Positions 42,441 to 51,554 of a stretch of DNA of 64,000 bases are shown piece by piece. The stretch's first letter is position 1. The number at the start of each line of letters is the position of its first letter. The notes beneath the pieces were generated by a model. It had not been told where the DNA came from. It did no database searches and worked only from the letters and a program-made list of their open reading frames with translations. Position numbers and translations under genes: made by a program. The stretch is taken from NCBI RefSeq assembly GCF_002777255.1, contig NZ_CP017634.1, positions 3,732,903 through 3,796,902 on the forward strand, written 5' to 3'. This DNA is from Candidatus Formimonas warabiya. GTDB lineage: Bacteria; Bacillota; Dehalobacteriia; Dehalobacteriales; Dehalobacteriaceae.

Positions 42441-42845
42441 CTATTTATTTTCACCTTTCGCTGGGTTTATAGCAGTCAGTGCACCGGTGGCAGCACCGAC
42501 TCCTGTACCGACAGCACTGCCGGTGGGGCCGGCTACAGCACTGCCGATGCCGGCTCCTGCCAAAGCGCCGACTCCCGCTCCGACAGGGACCCGCAAGCTT
42601 TGGTTTCTACCAGCCTGGGCTTCAGCTACGATATCTTCCCAGCCTTCCTTGATGTTACCGATCGCTCGGCCGGTTTCATCTGCCACACTAATAACTCCTT
42701 TGGCTGTAACTAATAATGCCGACCTGAGGGCTTTACTCATGATCGGCGTCCCCACCATTACTGCAGCTCCAGCAACTACCCAGCTCCAGGGAGAATTGCC
42801 ATATAACCATTTGGTAACATTTTTTGGTATCAACAAAACTTTCAT
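42441..42845 (-). CDS. Small glycine-zipper membrane protein, DUF5132-like, paralogue 1
   Basis: Protein of 134 aa from ATG 42845, preceded by AGAAGGAAGG. One N-terminal membrane helix ('WSWVVAGAAVMVGTPIMSKA'), then the conserved block 'VTAKGVISVADETGRAIGNI' and 'KEGWEDIVAEAQAGRNQ', then a glycine zipper ('GAGVGALAGAGIGSAVAGPT') and a short charged end. The helix plus 'VKGxxxVSDQ...DIVxEAQ' block is shared with proteins at 43006 and 51555. DUF5132-type proteins are often encoded beside HMA/P-type ATPases. By analogy with mycobacterial PacL proteins, a scaffold or partner of the pumps is plausible, but no metal-binding motif is visible. Confidence 0.65.
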   Translation of the reverse strand: MKVLLIPKNVTKWLYGNSPWSWVVAGAAVMVGTPIMSKALRSALLVTAKGVISVADETGRAIGNIKEGWEDIVAEAQAGRNQSLRVPVGAGVGALAGAGIGSAVAGPTGSAVGTGVGAATGALTAINPAKGENK

Positions 42846-43005
42846 CCTTCCTTCTACTTTTTCGCATGAACCTGGCATATGCGGCCTTTTTCTATATTGC
42901 TTGCTTTTCCAATGGTATAAACAAAGGCGATACCTAGAACATGTAGGATCCAAAACCCCGGATGCGGGTAGCTGAACATATCAGATTCACCCCCTTACCA
43001 AGCTT

Positions 43006-43527
43006 TTATTTTCCCGGTTTATGCTCCTCTTTCGTCACGGTTTTAGGTTTAGGCCCCGCTTTTGGGCCGGAAAGCTCTTCTTTCGTCGTATGCGCTTCTG
43101 TTTTCATTTCCTGGTTATTTTGACCACCGGCGCGGTCTTCTAATTCCTCGCCTACCATCGCACCAACTGCTCCGCCGATGCCGCCTCCGGCAGTCGTCCC
43201 TAGTCCGGGGCCTGCCATAGAGCCTAATCCTGCTCCAATCGCTCCGCCAATACCCGCCCCAATCGTCGCTCCTGCTGCGTTTTCCATATAAGGTACCTGA
43301 TAAGCCCGGGCTTCCGACACAATGCTGTCCCATTGTTTTCTTCCCTGATTGACAATTCCGCTCAACTGATCGGAAACTTCCAGTGCCCCTTTTACAGTCG
43401 CAACACCTACGGTTCTCAACCCACTCTTAATGACCGGAGCGCCAAATAGAGCGGCTACACCTAATGCCGCTAAAGTTAACGGAGATGCCTCCGAGAGAGC
43501 TTCCCCAATTGCACCTAGTGCTTTCAT
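43006..43527 (-). CDS. Small glycine-zipper membrane protein, DUF5132-like, paralogue 2
   Basis: Protein of 173 aa from ATG 43527, 7 bases after AGAGG. The membrane helix is 'SPLTLAALGVAALFGAPVIK'. The shared block reads 'VATVKGALEVSDQLSGIVNQ' and 'GRKQWDSIVSEARAYQ'. A glycine zipper with about eight GxxxG steps spans residues ~85-125 ('GATIGAGIGGAIGAGLGSMA'). The tail of ~40 residues is rich in Lys, Glu, Pro and Thr and likely disordered and cytoplasmic. Glycine zippers promote helix packing or membrane insertion. The gene is divergent from the 239-aa gene with the PhoP-type promoter. Confidence 0.65.
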   Translation of the reverse strand: MKALGAIGEALSEASPLTLAALGVAALFGAPVIKSGLRTVGVATVKGALEVSDQLSGIVNQGRKQWDSIVSEARAYQVPYMENAAGATIGAGIGGAIGAGLGSMAGPGLGTTAGGGIGGAVGAMVGEELEDRAGGQNNQEMKTEAHTTKEELSGPKAGPKPKTVTKEEHKPGK

Positions 43528-43606
43528 CTTATCACCTCTTGGTTCAGATTTAAGTTTATTATGAAACAAAATCAGTCCGTTCATACACTGAAAAAATAAT
43601 AAAGAA

Positions 43607-43660
43607 TTAACATTTTTTTAACAATCGAATAATCGGGACTTAACGGTGTTTTTTTATAAT
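43607..43660 (+). promoter_or_regulatory. PhoP-box array and -10 before the 239-aa gene
   Basis: Hexamers at 43607 (TTAACA), 43618 (TTAACA), 43629 (ATAATC, weak) and 43640 (TTAACG) are spaced exactly 11 bp, and TATAAT begins at 43655, 15 bp after the last one. The geometry equals that of pstS. Confidence 0.7.
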
Positions 43661-43699
43661 TTAATTAATCATTTATTCGATAAAATAATGAGGTAAAGA

Positions 43700-44419
43700 A
43701 TGGAACTGCAACCAAACACTTTTTTCGGACTAAATAGTGAGCACCAAAAACTGGCCAAAACCTGCCAGGTGGTGGAAAAATGCCTGCGCCTGACAGACGC
43801 ATCCTTAAACCAGTATTTTTATCAGATGGAACGTACCTTAGTATCTCAGGTGGGAAAAGGTGATTTCCCCGCAGAGGTAGAAAAGTACCTTCACGAATAC
43901 CTGATTCAATCAAATCCCTGGAGTAATCTCATTTTTCCCAGAGTGAAAGTAAAACTGGAAAAGCACTTTGGCACCAAGGTGAATATGTTTATCTCCCCGG
44001 AAGAAATCGTCACCAGCCAGTCTGATAATACCTGCGCGCCATTAAACCAGTTTTTTCACGAGACGATCCGGACAATTGCTTTTACCAAGGAAGCGGCGCA
44101 TCTTAGTGTCAAGGTTTGGGATCAGAGCTTGTCTTCCCTGCCCCTGCCCCAAGAAATAAGGCAATTTGCCGGTCATATGAGATTGGCCCGTCTGATCCCG
44201 TACTTGTTAGAACTGGATCCGGAGCATATTGGCGTAGATAGGGTCAAAATACTCCGCTTAATGCTACAGGGTTTACTAACCAACCATAAATTACGCATGC
44301 GCGACCTGATTACTTTTAGAATCGCCGAGCATGCTTACCAGCTCCATGATCAGATCTTTGGATCACCCTGGGAACAGCAGCAGAGTAAAAATACCCGGTC
44401 AGAAAGAATGTATGCCTAA
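43700..44419 (+). CDS. Unknown 239-aa protein in a PhoP-type promoter context
   Basis: Soluble, mostly helical protein; GAGG lies 6 bases before ATG 43700. The start reads MELQPNTFFGLNSEHQKLAK, and the rest includes 'DFPAEVEKYLHEYLIQSNPW', 'NQFFHETIRTIAFTKEAAHL' and 'VDRVKILRLMLQGLLTNHKL'. No membrane segment, cysteine motif or catalytic signature was recognised. It sits between the small membrane protein genes and the stand-alone ATPase, and its promoter carries a PhoP-box array, so phosphate starvation probably induces it. The role is unknown; a PhoU-like or regulatory function was considered but no PhoU motifs were seen. Confidence 0.75.
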   Translation: MELQPNTFFGLNSEHQKLAKTCQVVEKCLRLTDASLNQYFYQMERTLVSQVGKGDFPAEVEKYLHEYLIQSNPWSNLIFPRVKVKLEKHFGTKVNMFISPEEIVTSQSDNTCAPLNQFFHETIRTIAFTKEAAHLSVKVWDQSLSSLPLPQEIRQFAGHMRLARLIPYLLELDPEHIGVDRVKILRLMLQGLLTNHKLRMRDLITFRIAEHAYQLHDQIFGSPWEQQQSKNTRSERMYA

Positions 44420-44494
44420 AGACGCTTAGCGGCTTTTACAGCTATCCGCTCATACCCGTGAAGTCCAGCGGCTGGCTTTGTCCGGAATTTTTGG

Positions 44495-44547
44495 CAAAAT
44501 ACAAAGAACCTTTTCATGATGTTTCAGAAGGGGTTCTTTGTATTTTG
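44495..44547. terminator. Long hairpin overlapping the 3' end of the stand-alone ATPase gene
   Basis: CAAAATACAAAGAACC (44495-44510) pairs perfectly with 44532-44547. The right arm lies inside the coding sequence and encodes the last residues KQNTKNP. It separates convergent genes. Confidence 0.6.
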
Positions 44548-46722
44548 CTTCATTATTTCACAGCATCCTTTGAACTCTGACGGTGATCTCAGCCTGTCCG
44601 GACTGAGATACTCGATCTGTTTGTTAAAAAGCAGTGCCATCAGGGAATTTATGGTATTAAAGCTCTTTGCCTGAAAGGCATCGATCGCTCCCACAAAGGC
44701 CAGTCCCCCCAAAAAAATATTGTATAACTGGGAAAGGGAAATGCATTGATTCATCTTACGATAGGCCCTCTGGGAAAGTGCGATCATATCTGCAAGCCTC
44801 AGCATGTGATCTTCAAATATGATCACATCGGAATTCAGTTTTACCTGGTCGCAGGAAAAGTTTACAAAGCTCACGCTGGTATCAGCTTCCCTCATCGCCA
44901 TGACATCGTTGATCCCATCACCCACCATCATCACAGTTTCCCAGGTTTTATACTCCTCGATGACCTTTGCTTTATCCTGATCGCTGCAATTGCTGTAAAC
45001 ATCACCGATACCCAGTTTTTGGGCAATATATTTTGATTTGTATGCATGATCCCCGGACAGCAGTGTGAGATCAACAGAACCTTTTTGTTTAATCCTTTCG
45101 ATCAGATCGCCAGCGCCTTCTCTTACCACATCGGCTAAAGCCATTATTCCCGTCAATTCGTGATCGATGCTCACCAGAACAGGAGTTAGCAGCCTTTTTT
45201 CCCAGCTCTGAACCATTTCCTGCCGATCACCCAGATCAATGCCGTTTTCATGCATAAATTCTTTATTTCCGATGAGGACCGTGTGCTGTTCATAGGTAGC
45301 TCTAACACCCTTAGATGGGATCAGGATTGCGTTTTTTGCTCTGGGTATCTCCCTGCTTTTTTTCTGGGCTTCATCCTGTAGTGTCAGAGAAATAGGGTGA
45401 TAATGGTCGCTTTCGCAGGCAGCACAAATTTGAATAAGTTCGGCATCGGAAAAATTAGGATCAAAGGATGTGACCGATACCAATTCCATTCTTCCATATG
45501 TGAGGGTTCCTGTTTTATCAAAAAAGATATGATTGGTATCGATTATTTTTTCAAAAACTTCCGGCCTTCTTAAATAAATCTTGTGCTTGTTCAAAAGCGT
45601 GATATAGCTTTTCATGCCTGTACTTAATGCTGTTCCTGCCCCGGAAGGGGTAAGAACCAATAATACCGCTAAAGCATTCATGATATTGCCTGATAATAAA
45701 AAACTGGCTGCACCCGCTCCCAGCGCAATCGGCGTGATGGTTTTCCGGTACTGGCTCACTCTTTGGTGGATGCGCATGTCCTCTTTTTTTAAGAATCCCT
45801 TTTCCGTTTTTTCCGGAAGACTTTTTATCTTGATCCTTAGGTTCCCGGAAAGGAGGGACATTCCCGCATCAACCATGCTCCCTTTGGCGATGCGGGAAAT
45901 GATGGGCTGTCCGCTGTAATAAAGGGCATTCACGTAAGCGCTCCCCTCGATAACCTCCCCTTGAACCGTGATCACCTCCCCCTCATGGACAGCGATCACA
46001 TCTTCCCTCTTTAAGGTCTCTAGATGCACCAGATTTTCCTGGCCGGATGGGAAAACAAGCCATGCCATCCCGGAAGTCCTGCTTCTGCTCTGGTTAAAAA
46101 GCCTGAAACTTTCCGCGTCTGCCGCGTACTTAAGATAGTCGTTCAGTGCTTTCAGCATCAACAGGGAAACTCCCTTGGCGCTTTCCCTGGCCAGGGTAAA
46201 GGACAATGCGGTCAGACTTAAAAGAAGATCAGAGTCGGTAGGTATGTGCTTGGAAAATTTCTGATACAGACTTTTCAACAATGGGTACCCGCCGATAATC
46301 GTCACAAGGGAAGCGGCCTGCAGGATTCTGATATTCTTGCTGAAGGGAAATTTGCCGTAGATCGAGTCTTTTACTTTTAAGGCCAGATAAATCGTCCCGT
46401 AAATGAAGAAGTTTCTTTTTGCCTGATCCCTTTTTTCCAGTGCCTGAGCATATTCATCATATGCTCTGATGGGCTCCGGCTTGTTTTGCAAGGCAGAAGA
46501 AATGGCATTTTCAATATTTCTGCCAATGATCCGGTAATCTGTCTTGAAAGGATCATAGAAAACCAGAATGCTTGCTGTAATATGATTTACAACACTGTAT
46601 TTGACCCCATACAGGTTATCCACATACACGTTGATATACCTGGCCAACGCCTTATTATAGGTTAACGAAGGATTTCTCCACCGGATCCGGCCAGGCAATA
46701 CACTGATTTCCTGCACGAGCAT
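44524..46722 (-). CDS. Stand-alone degenerate P1-type ATPase with HMA-like domain
   Basis: Protein of 732 aa. ATG 46722 is very close to GAGG; GTG 46716, 9 bases away, is an alternative start. Residues ~3-75 form the cysteine-free HMA-like domain ('ISVLPGRIRWRNPSLTYN'). The pump keeps DKTGT (D402) and GDGIND (601-606) but has SGQP (270-273) where TGES belongs and TPS where CPC belongs ('LVLTPSGAGTAL'). Without the TGE glutamate, dephosphorylation should be impaired, and without CPC no P1B metal site remains. It parallels the N-terminal half of the protein at 33156 but is not fused to a P2 pump. Composition is more A+T rich than the two giant ATPase genes, suggesting a different history. Confidence 0.8.
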   Translation of the reverse strand: MLVQEISVLPGRIRWRNPSLTYNKALARYINVYVDNLYGVKYSVVNHITASILVFYDPFKTDYRIIGRNIENAISSALQNKPEPIRAYDEYAQALEKRDQAKRNFFIYGTIYLALKVKDSIYGKFPFSKNIRILQAASLVTIIGGYPLLKSLYQKFSKHIPTDSDLLLSLTALSFTLARESAKGVSLLMLKALNDYLKYAADAESFRLFNQSRSRTSGMAWLVFPSGQENLVHLETLKREDVIAVHEGEVITVQGEVIEGSAYVNALYYSGQPIISRIAKGSMVDAGMSLLSGNLRIKIKSLPEKTEKGFLKKEDMRIHQRVSQYRKTITPIALGAGAASFLLSGNIMNALAVLLVLTPSGAGTALSTGMKSYITLLNKHKIYLRRPEVFEKIIDTNHIFFDKTGTLTYGRMELVSVTSFDPNFSDAELIQICAACESDHYHPISLTLQDEAQKKSREIPRAKNAILIPSKGVRATYEQHTVLIGNKEFMHENGIDLGDRQEMVQSWEKRLLTPVLVSIDHELTGIMALADVVREGAGDLIERIKQKGSVDLTLLSGDHAYKSKYIAQKLGIGDVYSNCSDQDKAKVIEEYKTWETVMMVGDGINDVMAMREADTSVSFVNFSCDQVKLNSDVIIFEDHMLRLADMIALSQRAYRKMNQCISLSQLYNIFLGGLAFVGAIDAFQAKSFNTINSLMALLFNKQIEYLSPDRLRSPSEFKGCCEIMKQNTKNPF

Positions 46723-46816
46723 TCACCTCTTTTTTGGGGTGTTCTAAGATTCTATACAATGATGATGCGGTACATGTATATTTCCCACTTTTTTCTATGT
46801 CATGTATCCGATATGG

Positions 46817-46834
46817 AAAAACCTTCGGGTTTTT
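46817..46834. terminator. Bidirectional terminator-like hairpin 65 bases before the second giant ATPase
   Basis: AAAAACC-TTCG-GGTTTTT, a stable tetraloop hairpin with U-tracts in both directions, lies between two divergent genes. Compare 33054-33087. Confidence 0.55.
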
Positions 46835-46899
46835 ATGAATAAAATTCTTCCCTTTTTTTCAAACTAATCTCTATGAAACTTTTTGAGCAGAGGGAAATT

Positions 46900-49800
46900 A
46901 TGGAGATCAACACGATTAAAGTTGTCCATTATCTGCCTGGCCGGGTGCGGTTCCGGGTACCTTATCTTTATCGAAACCAAGAAGCGAAATGGTATTTGGA
47001 AAAAGAGCTTAATAATTTAACCGGCGTGATGAAAGCCGAAGCCAATCCTTGGACTGCCTCCCTTCTGGTTGTCTTTGACGCTGCCTCCCTTTCTCTGTCC
47101 CAATTAAACGAATTTCTCACCAGACCTTTGATCAGTCAGGAAGAAGCAGCGGCAGCAACCCAGATGAGACCGGGAGCCGGAAAAGCCCCTGTCTCCCAGC
47201 ATCTGCCTTGGGCAGGCTTACTATTGGGGGGATGGTGGCTATCCCGGAATCGTTCTTTCCCGGCCCCGCCCCTCTTCAGAAGGCCCGGACGGGGGCTTGG
47301 CCTGGTCGCAGAAATTTGGGGCTACTCCCTCTTGTTTGAAGGAATAACCGATTCTATCAGACAAAAACGGTTTGACCCTCACGTGATTGTGGGCGCCGCC
47401 GCCCTCCTGGCCACCTCCACAGGACTGGCCCCCGCGGGCTTGGCCTACCTGGTGCTCACCCAACTGACGGATGCCGTCCGGCACTCTCCCGGAGGAGATG
47501 CTCCCTCCCGTCCTGCCGGACAGATTTTATTACCGTCCTTAGCCGCTCTTCTCGCCTTCACCCTGACAGGGAGCAGGCAGAGAGCTTTGATTCCCCTGAT
47601 GGCAGGATATTCTTTAGCCTCAGGCCTGACCACGGCGCTGCCTCAATCCGCCCTTTTGAACCAAGGGGCGCCAACCGGCTGGGTGTCCTTACGCCCTGAT
47701 ACGGTAAGCCGGTCCTCAGGAATTGACACGGTATTGTTCAGCAGCGAAAATCTGCTTTCCGCTGACCGGCAGGAGATTAAGGATATTATTCCCCTAGACC
47801 CCAATTACTCCAAAGAACAGGTGCTTTTCATCGGGGCGGCGGCTTATCAGCACCAGGAGGGGACTTTGGCCCGGAACCTGGTGCACCAGGTTCAAATTGC
47901 CCAGCTTCCTCTTCTCGCCCTGGAAAACCCGGTATGGGAAAGAGGCAAAGGCATAAAAGGTCTTCTGGAAAATCATCCTGTTTTGGTGGGTAATGAGAAA
48001 TTAATGAAAGGGGAGGGAATTTCCCTTTCTTCCGCTCTTCCGTATGTCTGGCGCTTAAAGCACCTCAGGCAGAACCCCCTTTACATTTCCCTTAACCATA
48101 AGCTCATCGGCCTCATTGGCATTGGGCATGACTTTCACCCTTCCTACCGGGATCTAGTAGAAAGTTTGCGTGCCGCCGGGGTGGCGAGAATCGGCATCTT
48201 CCGGGATGAGCATGAAAATCTGCCTTCTTTCAAAGACAGCGGCCTATTGGAGTACGGACCTGTATCCTCCCCGGATGAAAAAGCCTTCATCATCCGGCAA
48301 CTGCAAAAAGCCGGCCACCGGGTGGCGGTGATCGGCCAGGAGATTTCCGACCTGGCCGCTCTAGAGGCAGCCAACCTATCTGTGGTTTTTTCGGACGTCA
48401 AACCCCAATTATGGAACTTTGCCCACCTGGCCGTTGATTTTAAAGACCCGCGTCAATTGGGGAACTATTTTCACCAGGTGAATATTTTCCGCCAGGTCGT
48501 GCGCCAAAACACCGCCCTTGTGTCCGCACATACAGCGGTAGGGTCTGCCTTGGGATTAGCCGGCACCGTTACGCCCTGGTCCGCCCTGCTCCTGCAGGTA
48601 GCCTCCGGTTTTCTCGTCGCCTGGAACTCCCGGCACAGATTTCCCCGGTCACCCCAAGGCAGCGCCTTCCCGGCTGTTCAGGAAGTAGCGGCCACAGTAG
48701 TGCCTCTCGGCCTTCCCGCCCCAGGTTTAGCCCCGTCATACCCTGTGCCTGCAGAAAGCCGGTACCGTCCGGTTCAAGAACTGGCCCACCGGCTTCAGGA
48801 ATCCCGTTTTCTTTGGCACAGTCTCTCCGGCGAGGAAGTTGTCAAACTGATGGGCTCCCAGGAACAGGGACTGTCCGGAGAGGAAGCCGCCCTGCGCCGG
48901 CGTGTCTTTTCTCCCAACCGCTTGACGGAAAGTCCCGGTCTGTCCGTGTGGCAGCTGATAAAAAAACAATTGGGGGATGTGATGGTAACCATTCTCTTAG
49001 GAGCGGCAGGCTTTTGCCTGGCGGCGGAAAAATATACGGACGCCATCACCATTATTACCATCCTTCTGATCAATGGCCTCTTGGGCATCCTGCAGGAAAT
49101 CAAGGCCCACAAATCCTTAAAAGCTTTGAAAAAACTCACGGTACCCACCGCCCAGGTAGTGAGAGAGGGCAGACAAATCACTGTTTGTGCGGAAGAGCTG
49201 GTCCCGGGGGATCTGATCGTTCTCCATGCGGGAGACCGGGTCCCTGCCGATGCCGTACTGCTCCGTTCCGTAAACCTGGAAGCAGAGGAATCCTCCTTGA
49301 CCGGGGAGGCCGCCCCGGTGAGCAAAAAACCGGGGGTGACTCCCCCGGATACCCCCTTAGGAGAGCGTACCAATCTTCTTTTTATGGGCACCTGTATTAC
49401 CAGGGGCAGTGGAGCCGCCCTGGTAGTGGCCACAGGAATGGCCACGGAGGTAGGGAAAATTGCCGGCATGATGATATCTGAGGAAAAACCGGAACTGACT
49501 CCTCTGCAACAGACGCTGGCCGGTATGAACAAATTTATCGTATCTGCCTGCTTCATCATCTGCGCCGTGATTTTTTCCCTGGGTCTTCTGCGGGGAGAGG
49601 GGATCTTCGACATGTTTCTCACCGCGGTGAGCATGGCGGTGGCAGCGATCCCGGAAGGATTGACGGCCATTGTCACCATTGCCCTGACCTTGGGGGTTTA
49701 CCGGATGAGCAAAAGCAACACCATTGTCCGGCATCTTCCCACCTTGGAAACTTTGGGCTGTGCCAATGTGATCTGTACGGATAAGACGGGAACGATCACC

Positions 49801-51501
49801 AAGAATGAAATGACGGTACGAGAAGTTTTCTGCGGGCAAGAAAAATATGCCCTTACCGGGGATGGATATGCCCCGGAAGGCAAACTCTTTCTGGCGGACA
49901 GGGAAATGGCAGGGCCCACGCCCGGTTTAAGGAAGCTCTTCCGGGCAGGAGTTTTGTGTAATAATGCCCGTTTATCCCTGGAAAACGGGCGTTGGGTGGT
50001 GCACGGGGACACGACGGAAGGAGCCCTCTTAACCGCCGGTGCCAAAATGGGCATCAAAAAAGAAGATCTGGAAAAGATCTATTCCCGGGTGGAAGAAATC
50101 CCCTTTGACGCGGACAGAAGGCTGATGACGGTCATTTGCCGCCAGCCCGATGGTTCTATGGCTGCCTTCTCCAAAGGCGCTCCGGAAACAATCCTCCCCT
50201 CCTGCGCAAGTATTTGGAGCGGCAGTGCCGCCTCCCCCTTAAACCAAGCTTCCCGGAAGAAAATTTTAGCCCAGGCAGAACAAATGGCGGGCAAGGCTTT
50301 CCGGGTCATGGCCCTGGCCTGGAAACCTTTGGAGGATTATGGTGCCCTGACCACGGCGGAAGCAGAAAATAACCTGATCTTTTGCGGACTGGCGGGAATT
50401 CTCGATCCGCCCAGACCGGAGGTGAAAGGCGCCCTGGCGGCATGTCAGTCTGCCGGGGTAAAGGTCATCATCATCAGCGGGGATCATCCTCTGACAGTAA
50501 AAGCGATTGCCAAAGAAATCGGCTTGAGTGGGGCATCCGGAAACCGCCTCATCACCGGGCAGGAATTGGACGGCATGGATGATGCTGCCCTGGCCCGGGA
50601 AATCGGTGCCATCAATTTAATCGCCCGGGCTGCTCCTGACCACAAATTAAGATTGGTAAAAGCACTGAAACAGCAGGGTCACGTAGTTGTCATGACCGGT
50701 GATGGGGTGAATGACGCTCCGGCAGTAAAAGAAGCGGACATTGGTGTGGCCATGGGCATTAACGGCACCGATCTGACAAAAGATGTTTCTGCCCTGGTCT
50801 TAACCGACGATCATTTTGCCACCCTTGTCAAAGCGATCAAGGAAGGCCGGTCCATCTTCGCCAACATTCGCCACGCCATCCGCTACCTGGTTGCTACCAA
50901 TGTGGGGGAAGTGGTGGCCATGCTGGGCGCTACTTTGTTGGGCATGCCTTTACCTTTGACCCCTTTACTGCTGTTGTGGCTAAACCTGTCCGGAGACGGT
51001 CTTCCGGCCATCGCCCTGGTTGCCGACCCGCCCGATCCCAACCAGATGAATCATCCGCCCCGCAAAGTAAAAGACGGTCTCTTCAGCGGGGTTTTAGGAA
51101 AACAAATTCTGCGCCGGGGCTTATTCATCGGCCTTAGCACGGTGGCTGTTTTCAAGTGGGGCCTGGGGAAAGGTATTCCCGTCGCGCGCAGTCTCGCCCT
51201 GGGGGTTCTGGGTGTAAGTCAGTTTTTCCATCTCTTTGACTGCCGGAAGGATGAGCCATCTTCCCCGATTAAGCTCCTAAATAATCGTTATTTGCTGGTC
51301 GCAGGTTTTCTGGGACTGCTCATGGTCTTGGCGGCAATCCAACTCCCGGGGGCAAACCGGATTTTTCTAACGAGACCCCTGTTTATGGGCGAATGGCTTG
51401 TGGTTTGGGGTATTAGTCTGATCACAGCTCTCCTGGATGATCAGGGTTTTTTGACTGCTAAAAAACCCTTCGGGCAACTGAGGGGCCAAGCAAATGTATA
51501 A
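46900..51501 (+). CDS. Giant fused P-type ATPase: HMA-like domain, inactive P1 remnant, complete P2A pump
   Basis: Protein of 1533 aa from ATG 46900 with AGAGGG 5 bases upstream; an earlier in-frame ATG at 46873 lacks a ribosome binding site. HMA-like domain at ~5-75 ('VHYLPGRVRFRVPYLYRN'). The P1 remnant (~100-620) has lost its actuator domain, has SSENLLS (from S281) where DKTGT should be and GQEISD where GDGxND should be, so it cannot be phosphorylated. The P2A half (~640-1533) is intact: TGEA (801-804), PEGLT (918-922), DKTGT (D961), GDGVND (1267-1272) and M6 NLSGDG (N1362-G1367). The M4 and M6 residues differ from those of the first giant ATPase, so the transported ion may differ. Two small genes follow in the same direction. 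Confidence 0.88.
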   Translation: MEINTIKVVHYLPGRVRFRVPYLYRNQEAKWYLEKELNNLTGVMKAEANPWTASLLVVFDAASLSLSQLNEFLTRPLISQEEAAAATQMRPGAGKAPVSQHLPWAGLLLGGWWLSRNRSFPAPPLFRRPGRGLGLVAEIWGYSLLFEGITDSIRQKRFDPHVIVGAAALLATSTGLAPAGLAYLVLTQLTDAVRHSPGGDAPSRPAGQILLPSLAALLAFTLTGSRQRALIPLMAGYSLASGLTTALPQSALLNQGAPTGWVSLRPDTVSRSSGIDTVLFSSENLLSADRQEIKDIIPLDPNYSKEQVLFIGAAAYQHQEGTLARNLVHQVQIAQLPLLALENPVWERGKGIKGLLENHPVLVGNEKLMKGEGISLSSALPYVWRLKHLRQNPLYISLNHKLIGLIGIGHDFHPSYRDLVESLRAAGVARIGIFRDEHENLPSFKDSGLLEYGPVSSPDEKAFIIRQLQKAGHRVAVIGQEISDLAALEAANLSVVFSDVKPQLWNFAHLAVDFKDPRQLGNYFHQVNIFRQVVRQNTALVSAHTAVGSALGLAGTVTPWSALLLQVASGFLVAWNSRHRFPRSPQGSAFPAVQEVAATVVPLGLPAPGLAPSYPVPAESRYRPVQELAHRLQESRFLWHSLSGEEVVKLMGSQEQGLSGEEAALRRRVFSPNRLTESPGLSVWQLIKKQLGDVMVTILLGAAGFCLAAEKYTDAITIITILLINGLLGILQEIKAHKSLKALKKLTVPTAQVVREGRQITVCAEELVPGDLIVLHAGDRVPADAVLLRSVNLEAEESSLTGEAAPVSKKPGVTPPDTPLGERTNLLFMGTCITRGSGAALVVATGMATEVGKIAGMMISEEKPELTPLQQTLAGMNKFIVSACFIICAVIFSLGLLRGEGIFDMFLTAVSMAVAAIPEGLTAIVTIALTLGVYRMSKSNTIVRHLPTLETLGCANVICTDKTGTITKNEMTVREVFCGQEKYALTGDGYAPEGKLFLADREMAGPTPGLRKLFRAGVLCNNARLSLENGRWVVHGDTTEGALLTAGAKMGIKKEDLEKIYSRVEEIPFDADRRLMTVICRQPDGSMAAFSKGAPETILPSCASIWSGSAASPLNQASRKKILAQAEQMAGKAFRVMALAWKPLEDYGALTTAEAENNLIFCGLAGILDPPRPEVKGALAACQSAGVKVIIISGDHPLTVKAIAKEIGLSGASGNRLITGQELDGMDDAALAREIGAINLIARAAPDHKLRLVKALKQQGHVVVMTGDGVNDAPAVKEADIGVAMGINGTDLTKDVSALVLTDDHFATLVKAIKEGRSIFANIRHAIRYLVATNVGEVVAMLGATLLGMPLPLTPLLLLWLNLSGDGLPAIALVADPPDPNQMNHPPRKVKDGLFSGVLGKQILRRGLFIGLSTVAVFKWGLGKGIPVARSLALGVLGVSQFFHLFDCRKDEPSSPIKLLNNRYLLVAGFLGLLMVLAAIQLPGANRIFLTRPLFMGEWLVVWGISLITALLDDQGFLTAKKPFGQLRGQANV

Positions 51502-51554
51502 AATTTTCCATCATAGGAAATAATAGCATGTAAACGCTTATAGGGGGGATTATT

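Noticed and set aside
42487-42975. A 162-codon plus-strand frame rich in Ala and Pro
   Set aside because: It is the antisense of the glycine-zipper gene; Gly/Ala codons give Pro/Ala on the other strand. No ribosome binding site.
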